DNA of 51,500 nt, taken from an uncultured Clostridia bacterium. GTDB taxonomy: Bacteria > Bacillota > Clostridia > Oscillospirales > Oscillospiraceae. Positions within the stretch are counted from its first letter, which is position 1. The number at the start of each line of letters is the position of its first letter. The stretch lies in the NCBI GenBank assembly GCA_947168005.1, contig CAMVKI010000002.1, forward strand, positions 1-51,500, written 5' to 3'. The notes below the pieces were generated by a model. That model had not been told where the DNA came from. It saw only the letters and a list, made by a program, of their open reading frames with translations, and did no database searches. Made by a program: the position numbers and the translations under genes. Shown piece after piece: positions 5,983 to 13,979 of this stretch.

Positions 5983-6410
5983 TGCCGAATATCATTATGG
6001 CAGATAAGCCCACCGGGGTGAAGGTCACATCTTACGAAATCCCTGATGGGGTTTGGTCACTTGATGCGGCGTTTGCGAATGCAAACATACGGCTGATAGC
6101 GCAGAATGAAATCTTAATCTGGAACAACCGTGGAACCATACGGCAAAGCAGCGGCACAGCTGCCATAAAGTATGGCATGGCAGTCGTACAAAGCGGTGCA
6201 GCGAAGGAGAGCAAGAGCACACTGAAACGCATGGCATCTGTTGCTGCTCCGGATTCATCGACACCTGGAGCTTGGTCTAATTTTTCTGATGGTTATTCTA
6301 TCGAAAACGGCTGTTATAGGTGTACAAACAATTCTGCGGTTGCGCCTGGGAATGTGATAGATTTTATCCAAATCCCCTACAACATCGGGTGGGGCGCTTC
6401 GGAGGTGTAA
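5982..6410 (+). CDS. Hypothetical phage-tail-module protein
   Basis: A 142-residue protein starting MPNIIMADKPTGVK, with AGGAGGTG just before the ATG. There is no signal peptide or membrane segment. It contains polar, Asn/Ser/Gly-rich stretches (QNEILIWNNRGTIRQSSG, CYRCTNNSAVAPGN) of the kind seen in phage structural proteins. Base composition is visibly more AT-rich than in the genes around it, suggesting separate acquisition. Function is not recognised; the placement is from context. Confidence 0.5.
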   Translation: MPNIIMADKPTGVKVTSYEIPDGVWSLDAAFANANIRLIAQNEILIWNNRGTIRQSSGTAAIKYGMAVVQSGAAKESKSTLKRMASVAAPDSSTPGAWSNFSDGYSIENGCYRCTNNSAVAPGNVIDFIQIPYNIGWGASEV

Positions 6411-6413
6411 TCT

Positions 6414-6695
6414 ATGAATTATGCGAAGCTGAAAAACGGCCGCGTCTCCTACGCGCCCAACCCCATCCTCCGCAATGGCCTGTGGTACGGCAATCCTCCT
6501 GCCGCGGTGCTGGAGGCCGAGGGGTATAAACCCGTGATTTACACCGAGCCGCCCGATGTTGACCCCGGTTATATCCCGATTCCGCATTGGACGGAGCAGG
6601 AGGGAGCCATCGTGCAGATCTGGACGCAGGAGCCGGAGCCGGACGAGATCAGCGAGGACCGGGCCTGGCGCATTCTCACAGGGGAGGAGGAATAA
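6414..6695 (+). CDS. XkdW-like small phage protein
   Basis: A 93-residue acidic protein, MNYAKLKNGRVSYAPNPI..., with the segment GYKPVIYTEPPDVDPGYIPI and a Trp-rich C-terminal half (HWTEQEGAIVQIWTQEPEP). This pattern recalls the XkdW family that sits after tail-fibre genes in PBSX-like prophages. Family assignment is by recollection only. It lies three bases after the previous stop and three bases before the next start. Confidence 0.5.
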   Translation: MNYAKLKNGRVSYAPNPILRNGLWYGNPPAAVLEAEGYKPVIYTEPPDVDPGYIPIPHWTEQEGAIVQIWTQEPEPDEISEDRAWRILTGEEE

Positions 6696-6697
6696 GA

Positions 6698-7108
6698 ATG
6701 CCGAGCAAAGCGCATGTGAAAACACTGCGGCAGCACATGGAAAAAGGCACGGCTGCGCTGACCGACGGGGAGGCCCTGGAGGCTGTGGAGCTGTTCCCGG
6801 TCTGGAGACCCGAGCGCGACTATGTTCGGGGCGAGCGGCTGCGCTGGGAAGGACTGCTGTACAGGCTGATTCCGGAGACGCATCACAGTCAGGCGGACTG
6901 GCCCCCCGATCTGACCCCGGCTGTCTGGGCCAGGGTGGACGATCCCGCCGAGGAATGGCCCGTCTGGGTCCAGCCTCTCGGGCCCGAGGACGCCTATCCC
7001 GCCGGGGCCAGGGTGTCCCACAACGGGAAGCATTGGCGCAACACCCACGGCGACGGCAACGTCTGGGAGCCCGGCGTCTACGGCTGGACCCAAACAGAGA
7101 CGCCGTAA
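6698..7108 (+). CDS. Tail-module protein with carbohydrate-binding-like C-terminus
   Basis: A 136-residue protein. The N-terminal 50 residues are charged and helical. The C-terminal part contains two aromatic blocks, DYVRGERLRWEGLLYRLI and ARVSHNGKHWRNTHGDGNVWEPGVYGW. The second resembles a small chitin-binding type-3/CBM5-12 module, in which W...G..Y.W aromatic residues stack on sugars. Phage tails often carry such modules. GGAGGAGGAATAAGA precedes the ATG at 6698. It is last gene of the mini-operon, followed by a strong terminator. Confidence 0.6.
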   Translation: MPSKAHVKTLRQHMEKGTAALTDGEALEAVELFPVWRPERDYVRGERLRWEGLLYRLIPETHHSQADWPPDLTPAVWARVDDPAEEWPVWVQPLGPEDAYPAGARVSHNGKHWRNTHGDGNVWEPGVYGWTQTETP

Positions 7109-7116
7109 AATTATAA

Positions 7117-7156
7117 AAACGGGGTATGACACAGGCCGGTGTCATACCCCGTTTTT
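7117..7156 (+). terminator. Terminator of the tail-like mini-operon
   Basis: AAACGGGGTATGACAC (7117-7132) pairs perfectly with GTGTCATACCCCGTTT (7139-7154), with a run of six T residues at the end. The 16-bp stem closes the transcription unit that started near 5479. Confidence 0.9.
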
Positions 7157-7228
7157 TGCGGCCCCGACGCCCGAATCGGAGCTGTGCTGTTATTGGAATT
7201 TGTATGATTGAATAATCTAAAATATGAG

Positions 7229-7257
7229 TTGCCTTTTTCTGAATTTTATAATATACT
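7229..7257 (+). promoter_or_regulatory. Probable main promoter of the glycan locus
   Basis: TTGCCT (7229-7234), a 17-bp spacer and TATACT (7252-7257) lie in an AT-rich stretch between the upstream terminator and the first locus gene. The start would be near 7264, giving a leader of about 50 nt. A second pair, TTGACA (7270) and TGTCAT (7293), is also spaced 17 bp but would start inside the ribosome site. Confidence 0.6.
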
Positions 7258-7312
7258 ATAAGGTAGTGCTTGACAAGTTTTTCTATTGCGTATGTCATTT
7301 GGAAGGTATCAC

Positions 7313-8860
7313 ATGAAGAACAATATGCTCGACGCTTTCCTGAATAATGAGCCGAAGCTGGAGGATAAGCTGTACTGCAGAGGATTTCTGCTTACCGACG
7401 CCCCGGACTGCGAAACGCGGGCCCCGTTCCTGTGTCATTGGACGCGGCGGGAGCTTGGCACGGTGCGGATTTTCGTGCATCCGAAGCTGTCATTGCACAT
7501 CCGGGGGGAGTTCTGTCTGATCGGACACGCCTACGATCCGGTGTCTATGCTGCGTGACGAGTGTTCAATTCTGAAGTCTCTGTCGGAGGCGGAGGAGGAT
7601 TACCGGAGCTTCCATCAGCTCACCGGTGTTTTTACCCTGTTTCGCGTTACAGAGCGGGAGATCACCCTTTGGGGTGATCCCACCGGGATGCAGACAAATT
7701 TCTATGCCGTCCATGCCGGGAACCGCTATGTATCCTCCCACAGCACGCTGCTGGGCGAGCTGCTCGGGGCCCAGAGAGACCCCTATGTGGAGGCTTTGGC
7801 CCGCTACCGATTCTTTCCCCTTTTGGGGAACTCCCTGCCTGGGGATCTGACGCCCTATGTGGGGATCCGGCGCCTGGTGCCGAATCATCTGGTTCGGCTG
7901 AAGGCCTCCGGCGCGGAGACGGAACGCTTCTATACGCCGCACCGCTTGGAGCTCAGCAGGGAGGAGCTGACGGAGCGCTGCGCCGAGCTGCTCCGGCGGA
8001 ATCTTCAGCTGATTGCCGAGAAGTGGAAGCGGCCCGCCATCTCCCTGACCGGGGGCTGCGACAGCAAGACCACCCTGGCCTGCGCCGCGGGCTTTTATGA
8101 GCGTTTTTCCTATTTCAGTTATATCTCCTCCGACTCCGAACGAGTGGACGCGGAGGCGGCGGCGGAGATCTGTAAGGCCTTGGGCCTGCCCCATCGAATC
8201 TATCGGATCCCGGAGACGGACCGAGCGCTTCCCGGCACAGAGCAGGCTGCCCGTCTGCTGCGCTGGAATATGGGCGATCTGTGTGACTGCAACGCGAATG
8301 ACGTTCGGAAGCGCGTCTTCTTCGCGGACACCGCAGACTTTGATATCGAGGTCAAATCCTGGGCTTCGGAGGTCGGACGGGCCTACTATTCCAAGCGCTT
8401 CCACGGTCGGACGGATTTCGGTCCGGAGCCCACGCCGCGAGCCTGCACGGCGCTCTATAAATTCTTCCTGCACAATCGCCGCCTGGTCCGAAGGACCGAC
8501 CGGGTTTTCGCGGAGTACCTCGAACAATTCTTTGTGCAGGACAGGGAAAACCCGATTCCCTGGCAGGAGCAGTTTTTCTGGGAGCATCGAATGCCCAGCT
8601 GGAACGGGCTGGTCATTACCGGCGAGCATCGGTATTCCTTTGATATAACCATCCCCTATAACAACCGTCTGCTCCTGGAGCTCCTGCTGAGCGCGTCTGC
8701 GGAGGACCGCATCCATGATAATATTCATGCGGCGATCCGACAAAGCATGAATCCGGCAATCGACCAAACCGGGATCGCGGTCCAAAACCTGAAGCACACC
8801 GACAGGCGGGCAAAAATCGAATCCCTGTATTATTCCGCCATGACAAAGCTGCATTTTTGA
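7313..8860 (+). CDS. Asparagine-synthase-like ATP-pyrophosphatase protein
   Basis: A 515-residue protein with the two-domain layout of asparagine synthetase B. The N-terminal about 200 residues resemble a class II glutamine amidotransferase fold (VFTLFRVTEREITLWGDPTG) but there is no Cys2, so no glutaminase is expected. The synthetase domain has the PP-loop T246-GGCDS-251 (family SGGxDS). Such proteins adenylate a carboxylate and transfer an amine; relatives occur in surface-polysaccharide loci without a known substrate. It is first gene of the locus. The ATG at 7313, with GGAAGG six bases upstream, is preferred over TTG 7286 and ATG 7292. Role here, for example amidating a uronic acid or an amino-acid decoration, is inference. 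Confidence 0.75.
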   Translation: MKNNMLDAFLNNEPKLEDKLYCRGFLLTDAPDCETRAPFLCHWTRRELGTVRIFVHPKLSLHIRGEFCLIGHAYDPVSMLRDECSILKSLSEAEEDYRSFHQLTGVFTLFRVTEREITLWGDPTGMQTNFYAVHAGNRYVSSHSTLLGELLGAQRDPYVEALARYRFFPLLGNSLPGDLTPYVGIRRLVPNHLVRLKASGAETERFYTPHRLELSREELTERCAELLRRNLQLIAEKWKRPAISLTGGCDSKTTLACAAGFYERFSYFSYISSDSERVDAEAAAEICKALGLPHRIYRIPETDRALPGTEQAARLLRWNMGDLCDCNANDVRKRVFFADTADFDIEVKSWASEVGRAYYSKRFHGRTDFGPEPTPRACTALYKFFLHNRRLVRRTDRVFAEYLEQFFVQDRENPIPWQEQFFWEHRMPSWNGLVITGEHRYSFDITIPYNNRLLLELLLSASAEDRIHDNIHAAIRQSMNPAIDQTGIAVQNLKHTDRRAKIESLYYSAMTKLHF

Positions 8861-8864
8861 CGAT

Positions 8865-9848
8865 ATGAGATATACTGTCATTATTCCCATCTACAATTCC
8901 GAAGCCACCCTTCAACGCTGTCTGGACAGCCTGCTTTCGCAGCCCTGCCCGGACGCGGAGCTGCTGCTGATCAACGACGGCTCCACGGACCGCAGCGGGG
9001 AAATCTGTCAGGAGTACGCGCAGCGATACCCGAATCTCATCTGCCGGACGACGGAGAACCGCGGCGTATCCGCCGCCCGCAACCTGGGCCTGGAGCTGGC
9101 GCAGGGGACCTATATCCTCTTCGTGGACAGCGACGACTACGTCTCGCCGGACTACTTTCGGGCCATTGACCGGAGCCTGGCCCAGGGCGACCCGGAGCTC
9201 GTGATTTTTGCCCATCGGCTCTTCGGTCAGCGGACCTACGAGGTTCCGGTGGAGAATCGGACCGTGCGCGGCAGGGAGGAGACCCTGCGGGTTGTGGCGG
9301 ACTATCTGCGCAGGGGGGAGCTGAACACACTCTGGTCCAAGGTGTTCCGACGGGACCTCATCGAGGCGGAGGGCCTTCGTTTCAACGAGGCTCTGAGTAT
9401 CGACGAGGACATGAACTTTGTGTTCTCCTACAGCCTCCGGGTCAGCCGCATCAATATGATCGACGCGGTCCTCTACAACACCAGCCTGGAAAACGAGCAG
9501 TCCCTGACGAGAAAGCGCAGAGACTACCTCTGCGACCAGCTCCACGAGGCCGGCCTGCGGCGCTTTGCCATGCTCAAACGGCTTGCTCCGGCGGAGCAGC
9601 GCACGGGAAAGCTGGCCTCGACGGTGAGCTGGGTTTATTACCGGAGCGCCTATTCCTCGGCGGCGGAGCTCCTGAAGTATGCGCTGACGGGGAAGGAACG
9701 GAGAGGGAAGATCCGGGAGATCTGTGAGGTCTTCTCGGACTGTCCCCGGGACGTCCCCGCGCCGATTATGGCACTGCCCGTCCGTCTGCGGCTGACGGGG
9801 CTGATGGACCTGGCGGCAAAGGTCGCCGTCCGCAAGCGGAGAAGCTGA
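8865..9848 (+). CDS. Family 2 glycosyltransferase
   Basis: A 327-residue GT-A enzyme. The N-terminus has the GT2 pattern VIIPIYNSEATLQRCLDSLL, NDGSTDRSGEIC, NRGVSAARNLGLELAQG and the metal/nucleotide-binding FVDSDDY. It should transfer a sugar from a nucleotide-sugar to the growing lipid-linked glycan on the cytoplasmic side. Donor and linkage cannot be read. It starts four bases after the preceding stop, so it is certainly in the same transcript. Confidence 0.9.
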   Translation: MRYTVIIPIYNSEATLQRCLDSLLSQPCPDAELLLINDGSTDRSGEICQEYAQRYPNLICRTTENRGVSAARNLGLELAQGTYILFVDSDDYVSPDYFRAIDRSLAQGDPELVIFAHRLFGQRTYEVPVENRTVRGREETLRVVADYLRRGELNTLWSKVFRRDLIEAEGLRFNEALSIDEDMNFVFSYSLRVSRINMIDAVLYNTSLENEQSLTRKRRDYLCDQLHEAGLRRFAMLKRLAPAEQRTGKLASTVSWVYYRSAYSSAAELLKYALTGKERRGKIREICEVFSDCPRDVPAPIMALPVRLRLTGLMDLAAKVAVRKRRS

Positions 9849-9877
9849 CAATCAACCAAAACGGGAGGAAGAGACGC

Positions 9878-10798
9878 ATGCCGTCTGAGATTACCCCGCG
9901 CCGCGGCTTCGTGACCATTGCCACGGGCAGCGAGCACTACTATCAGCTCGCCCTGAATCTGCTGCGCTCCTACCGCCGCAACGGCGGGGGAGGCGTCCCC
10001 TTCGCCATTATCGCCGAGGAGGAGAACCGATACACGGCGGAGTTCGACAAGGTCGTCCGGATGCCGTGCCCCGCCCACAGCTATCTGGACAAGCTGCGGC
10101 TCTTCGAGTGTCTGCCCTGGGAGGAGACGATCTTTATCGACGCCGACTGCCTGGTCTACGGCAGGATCGACGACTGGTGGGCGTATTTCGAGGATGCCGC
10201 CGACTTCTCCTGCTTCGGCTATGCCTACGAGGACCTGAACACGAAAAACGGCTGGTTCCGCTGGGAGGGCATGGGGGAGTTCAAGGAGCAGATCTCCTTT
10301 GTCCCCAGCTTCAGCGGCGGGATCTACTACGTTCGGAAAACGGAGACTGCGGGCCGGGTCTTTGCGCTGGCCCGATATGCCGCGGACCATTACGCGGAGT
10401 TCCCCTTCGCGATCTTTAACCGTCCGGCAGACGAGCCCGTCCTGGCCTTCGGCATGGCGGTCTGCGGGTGCAGGCCCGTGGACGTATCCGAGGTGGGCAT
10501 CTACGTCAAACGCCGGGACCTGCCCATGGACATTCTGGAGCCCCGGGCCAGCTGGACCTACAACGGCAGGACTTTCCCGGTCAAGCTGGTCCACTGGGGC
10601 AACTTCGGCACCATGAAGGCCCAGTACCTCCTGGAGGTCAAGCGGCTGGACCGGGAGCTGGCGGGGAAGCCGGCCATGACGCCCCTTGGCGAAAAGCTCC
10701 GCTACTGCCTGCTCCTGCGGCATGACTTTCTGACCCTGCTGAAACGGATCCGCCTGCGGCTCCGTCTGCTGGTGAAAACCGGGCACATGAAACCGTAA
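9878..10798 (+). CDS. GT8-like glycosyltransferase
   Basis: A 306-residue protein with a GT-A layout: an early FVTIATGSEHYYQLALNLLRSYR, then SYLDKLRLFECLPWEETIFI followed by DADCLVYG, where the DAD is a DxD metal site, and a late LVHWGNFGTMK with the His typical of retaining GT8-type enzymes. The C-terminal tail is rich in Arg and Leu (KRIRLRLRLLVK) and may lie on the membrane. Assignment to GT8 rather than a related GT-A family is moderate. AGGAAG lies before the ATG. Confidence 0.7.
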   Translation: MPSEITPRRGFVTIATGSEHYYQLALNLLRSYRRNGGGGVPFAIIAEEENRYTAEFDKVVRMPCPAHSYLDKLRLFECLPWEETIFIDADCLVYGRIDDWWAYFEDAADFSCFGYAYEDLNTKNGWFRWEGMGEFKEQISFVPSFSGGIYYVRKTETAGRVFALARYAADHYAEFPFAIFNRPADEPVLAFGMAVCGCRPVDVSEVGIYVKRRDLPMDILEPRASWTYNGRTFPVKLVHWGNFGTMKAQYLLEVKRLDRELAGKPAMTPLGEKLRYCLLLRHDFLTLLKRIRLRLRLLVKTGHMKP

Positions 10799-10827
10799 AG
10801 GAACCGACGTTTGTCGGAGGAAACGAT

Positions 10828-11961
10828 ATGAAAATACTCTACACGGCCACCGTTCTGAGCCATATCTGCCAGTTCCACCTGCCCCACATGAAGCTGCTGC
10901 GGGAGCGGGGCTGGGAGGTCCACGTGGCCGCCCATGACAATCTGGCGGCGAAGAACGGCCTGCAATTGAAATACTGCGACAGATTCATCGAGACCCCCTT
11001 CTCCCGTTCCCCGAAAAGCCCGGACAATCTGCGGGCTTATCGGCAGCTCAAAAAGCTGCTGGGGTCGGAGCGCTATGACCTGATCCTCTGCAACACTCCC
11101 ATGGGGGGCATTGTCACCCGCCTGGCGGCGAAGAAGGCCCGGCGGCAGGGGACCAGGGTGGTCTATATGGCCCACGGCTTCCACTTCTTTAAGGGCTCCT
11201 CCGGGGCCGCCTGGCGGTTTTACTACCCCATCGAGAAGCACATGGCCAAGCGCTGCGACCTGCTGATCACCGTCAACGAGGAGGACTACGCCCTGGCGAA
11301 GGAGCGCTTCGCCGGACGCACGAAAATCGCCCATATCCACGGCGTAGGCGTGGACGAGACCCGCTATCATCCCGCCGGGCCGGAGGAGCAGCTTGCCCTG
11401 CGCCGGGCCGAGGGCCTGGCCCCGGAGGATTTTGTGATCCTCTGTACCGGCGAGCTCAACGAGAACAAAAATCAGAAGACCCTGATCTCCGCCGCGGCCC
11501 TGCTGAAGGACAAGCTTCCGAAGCTGAAGATCCTCCTGGCGGGCAACGGCCCGAAGGAGCAGGAGCTCCGGGCGCAGATCCGGGCGGAGAGCCTGGACAA
11601 AATCGTGAAGCTCTTGGGCTACCGCACGGACCTGGAGAAGGTCGTTCCGGCGGCGGATCTGATCGTCTCCTGCAGCCGCCGGGAGGGCATGCCTCTGAAC
11701 ATCATCGAGGCCATGCTCTGCAAAAAGCCCGTCGTCGCCTCCCACAACCGGGGCCACGACGAGCTGGTCCGGGAGGGGGAGACGGGCTTCCTCTTCGACG
11801 CGGGGGATGCCGAGCGCCTGGCCGCCCTGCTGCTGCGGCTCGCGGAGGAGCCGGAGCTGAGAAAGACCCTGGGCGAGGCCGGGGAGGCCGCCGCCCGGCC
11901 CTACGCCGTCCGCTCTACCCGGGAGGAGCTTTCCCGGCTGCTGAACGAGCTTGTACATTGA
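10828..11961 (+). CDS. Family 4 glycosyltransferase
   Basis: A 377-residue GT-B enzyme. The acceptor half starts MKILYTATVLSHICQFHLPH and contains MAHGFHFFKG. The donor half has GVGVDETRYHP, CTGELNENKNQKTLI, the LLGYRTDLEKVVPAADLIVS block, and SRREGMPLNIIEAMLCKKPV with the EX7E-like nucleotide-sugar site. It resembles EpsD/CapM-type transferases of exopolysaccharide loci. CGGAGG lies eight bases before the ATG. Confidence 0.88.
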   Translation: MKILYTATVLSHICQFHLPHMKLLRERGWEVHVAAHDNLAAKNGLQLKYCDRFIETPFSRSPKSPDNLRAYRQLKKLLGSERYDLILCNTPMGGIVTRLAAKKARRQGTRVVYMAHGFHFFKGSSGAAWRFYYPIEKHMAKRCDLLITVNEEDYALAKERFAGRTKIAHIHGVGVDETRYHPAGPEEQLALRRAEGLAPEDFVILCTGELNENKNQKTLISAAALLKDKLPKLKILLAGNGPKEQELRAQIRAESLDKIVKLLGYRTDLEKVVPAADLIVSCSRREGMPLNIIEAMLCKKPVVASHNRGHDELVREGETGFLFDAGDAERLAALLLRLAEEPELRKTLGEAGEAAARPYAVRSTREELSRLLNELVH

Positions 11962-11971
11962 AAGGACGCCT

Positions 11972-12844
11972 ATGAAAGCGGAAGCATATCAACTGACGGA
12001 TATTTGGGATGCGGAGCAATCCATTCTCAATGAGATCGACCGGGTTTGCCGGGAAAACCATCTGCGCTATTCCCTGGCCTACGGGACCCTGATCGGCGCA
12101 GTTCGCCACGGGGGCTTCATCCCCTGGGACGACGATATTGACCTGATGATGCCCCGGGAGGACTATGAGAGGCTGATCGCCCTCTGGCCCTCCGCCGCGT
12201 CAAAGGATTTTGTCGTGGACAACTGCGACGAGAACCCGGATTCGTTTAATAATTTTTCCAAAATCCGCAAGGACCACACAACATTTTTGCAGTTTGAGGT
12301 CGAGCGGACCCGACACTACCACAAGGGATTCTTTGTGGACCTGTTCCCCGGCGACCGGGTTGCGCCGGGACGCCTGTCCAGGAAGCTCCAATACCTGGAT
12401 TTCGCGTTGAATCTGCTGTTTAACCGAGGCTGCCGCAGCGGAAGCGGCGGCATTGTGGGACTCACGGAGCGGGTCCTGCTGCGCCTCGTGCCGAAAAAGC
12501 GCTATCACGCGGTCAGCCTCTATTTTGGCCGCAGAAGCCGGCGCTGGAACAAAAACGAAGAGGCGCAGTATGTCTTCCCCTCCACCATCGGCGAGTGCAG
12601 ACTGTATTATCCGGCGAAGCTCTTCGAGCAGCTGGAGCCGATCCGGTTCCGGGACAGGGAGTATCTTGCCGTAAAGGACAGGGACCTTGCCCTGCGGATC
12701 GAATACGGAGATTATATGCAGCTGCCCCCCGAGGAGAAGCGCGTTTGGAAGCATCACCCGATCCTTGTGGATTTCCACCGGAACTATGAGGAGCTAAGCC
12801 AAGAGGAGCAGATCAGTGAGAAGCACAGAGCGGAAGACAGCTGA
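11972..12844 (+). CDS. LicD-family phosphotransferase
   Basis: A 290-residue protein with the LicD signature YGTLIGAVRHGGFIPWDDDI followed by DLMMPREDYE, a nucleotidyltransferase-like fold in which the acidic residues bind metal. LicD proteins move phosphocholine, glycerol-phosphate or ribitol-phosphate-type groups from a CDP carrier onto glycans. A second paralogue is at 24226-25239. The ATG at 11972, preceded by AAAGGA, is preferred to the upstream in-frame start at 11951. Which alcohol phosphate is transferred is unknown. Confidence 0.85.
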   Translation: MKAEAYQLTDIWDAEQSILNEIDRVCRENHLRYSLAYGTLIGAVRHGGFIPWDDDIDLMMPREDYERLIALWPSAASKDFVVDNCDENPDSFNNFSKIRKDHTTFLQFEVERTRHYHKGFFVDLFPGDRVAPGRLSRKLQYLDFALNLLFNRGCRSGSGGIVGLTERVLLRLVPKKRYHAVSLYFGRRSRRWNKNEEAQYVFPSTIGECRLYYPAKLFEQLEPIRFRDREYLAVKDRDLALRIEYGDYMQLPPEEKRVWKHHPILVDFHRNYEELSQEEQISEKHRAEDS

Positions 12845-12857
12845 AGGGGATCATCCC

Positions 12858-13979
12858 ATGGGGAACAAGGTTCTGGAAATCTGCGCAAAGCTCAATATCG
12901 GCGGCGCGCAGCTTGTCGCTGCCAACATATCGAAATACGCGCCGGAGGGGCTTGCGATTACCTATCTGGTCTTTGGGGATGAGATCGGGGAATATGAGCC
13001 CGAGATTCTCGCCAGAGGGCACCGTGTCGTCCATATGCGGTCTCCGCGCGGCAATTCCCTGGGCTATATGCGCAGTCTGATTTCCCTCATGCGGAGCGAG
13101 GGCTTTGACGCGGTGCACTGCCACACGATGTTTTCCTCCGGGACGGCCATGCTTGCCGCCTGGCTGGCAGGGGTTCCGGGGCGAATCAGCCATTCCCACA
13201 CGGCGAAGGACGACGCCGGCCAGTCCCTCCCGAGAAGGCTTTACCGAAGGATGATGCGCGGCCTGATGCGCCTGTTCGGGACAGACTATCTCGCCTGCGG
13301 GGAGGACGCCGGAAGCGAGCTTTATGGGAAAAACTGGTTCCGGCGCCATGGACGCGTGATCAAAAACGGAATTGATACCGCCCTGTTTCGGTATGACCCG
13401 GCGGTCAGACAGAGCGTTCGCGCCCGGTATGGGGTGGAAGACAGCTTTGTCATCGGGCATGTCGGGCATTATGTCCCGGTCAAGAACCAGAGCTTTTTGA
13501 TTTCCCTGATGCCGGAGATCCTCCGGATCAGGCCCGACGCGGTGCTGCTGATGTTTGGGGAAGGAGAAGACCGGGAAAAGCTGCGGGCGGCCATTGACGC
13601 CGCGCAGCTGGGCAATGCGGCAAGGCTGATGGGGAATGTGCGCGACGTGTATCGCGTCCTTTCCGGCCTGGACGTGTTTGCCTTCCCCTCGCTGTTTGAA
13701 GGTACGCCCCTGGCGCTGATTGAAGCCCAGGCGAACGGCCTGCCCTGCGTGATCTCGGACCGGATTCCGAAGGACGCCTGTCTGACAGACTTGATTTCAG
13801 CGATCCCCTTGGAAAAACCGGAGGAATGGCTGCAAAAAATCTGTACAGCCACGAGAGAGCCCGAAACAAATTGGAGTGAGCTTTTGAGGCAAAACTATGG
13901 AACCGTGGAAAACTCTATGGAAAGCCTCTATCGCTTGTTCGGGCAATACCATAACAGGAAGCGGAGAGAAGCGTTATGA
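12858..13979 (+). CDS. Family 4 glycosyltransferase
   Basis: A 373-residue GT-B enzyme: LNIGGAQLVAANISKY at the N-terminus, HCHTMFSSGTAMLAAWLAGV, then VIKNGIDTALFRYDP, IGHVGHYVPVKNQ, and FPSLFEGTPLALIEAQANGL with the donor-site Glu residues. It is close in style to EpsF/CapM transferases. The ATG at 12858 has AAGGGGA before it. Its last codons overlap the next gene by four bases (ATGA). Confidence 0.88.
   Translation: MGNKVLEICAKLNIGGAQLVAANISKYAPEGLAITYLVFGDEIGEYEPEILARGHRVVHMRSPRGNSLGYMRSLISLMRSEGFDAVHCHTMFSSGTAMLAAWLAGVPGRISHSHTAKDDAGQSLPRRLYRRMMRGLMRLFGTDYLACGEDAGSELYGKNWFRRHGRVIKNGIDTALFRYDPAVRQSVRARYGVEDSFVIGHVGHYVPVKNQSFLISLMPEILRIRPDAVLLMFGEGEDREKLRAAIDAAQLGNAARLMGNVRDVYRVLSGLDVFAFPSLFEGTPLALIEAQANGLPCVISDRIPKDACLTDLISAIPLEKPEEWLQKICTATREPETNWSELLRQNYGTVENSMESLYRLFGQYHNRKRREAL

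Noticed and set aside
7270-7298. Promoter TTGACA-17-TGTCAT for the glycan locus
   Set aside because: It would start transcription at about 7305, within the ribosome site of the 7313 gene; the pair at 7229-7257 gives a normal leader.
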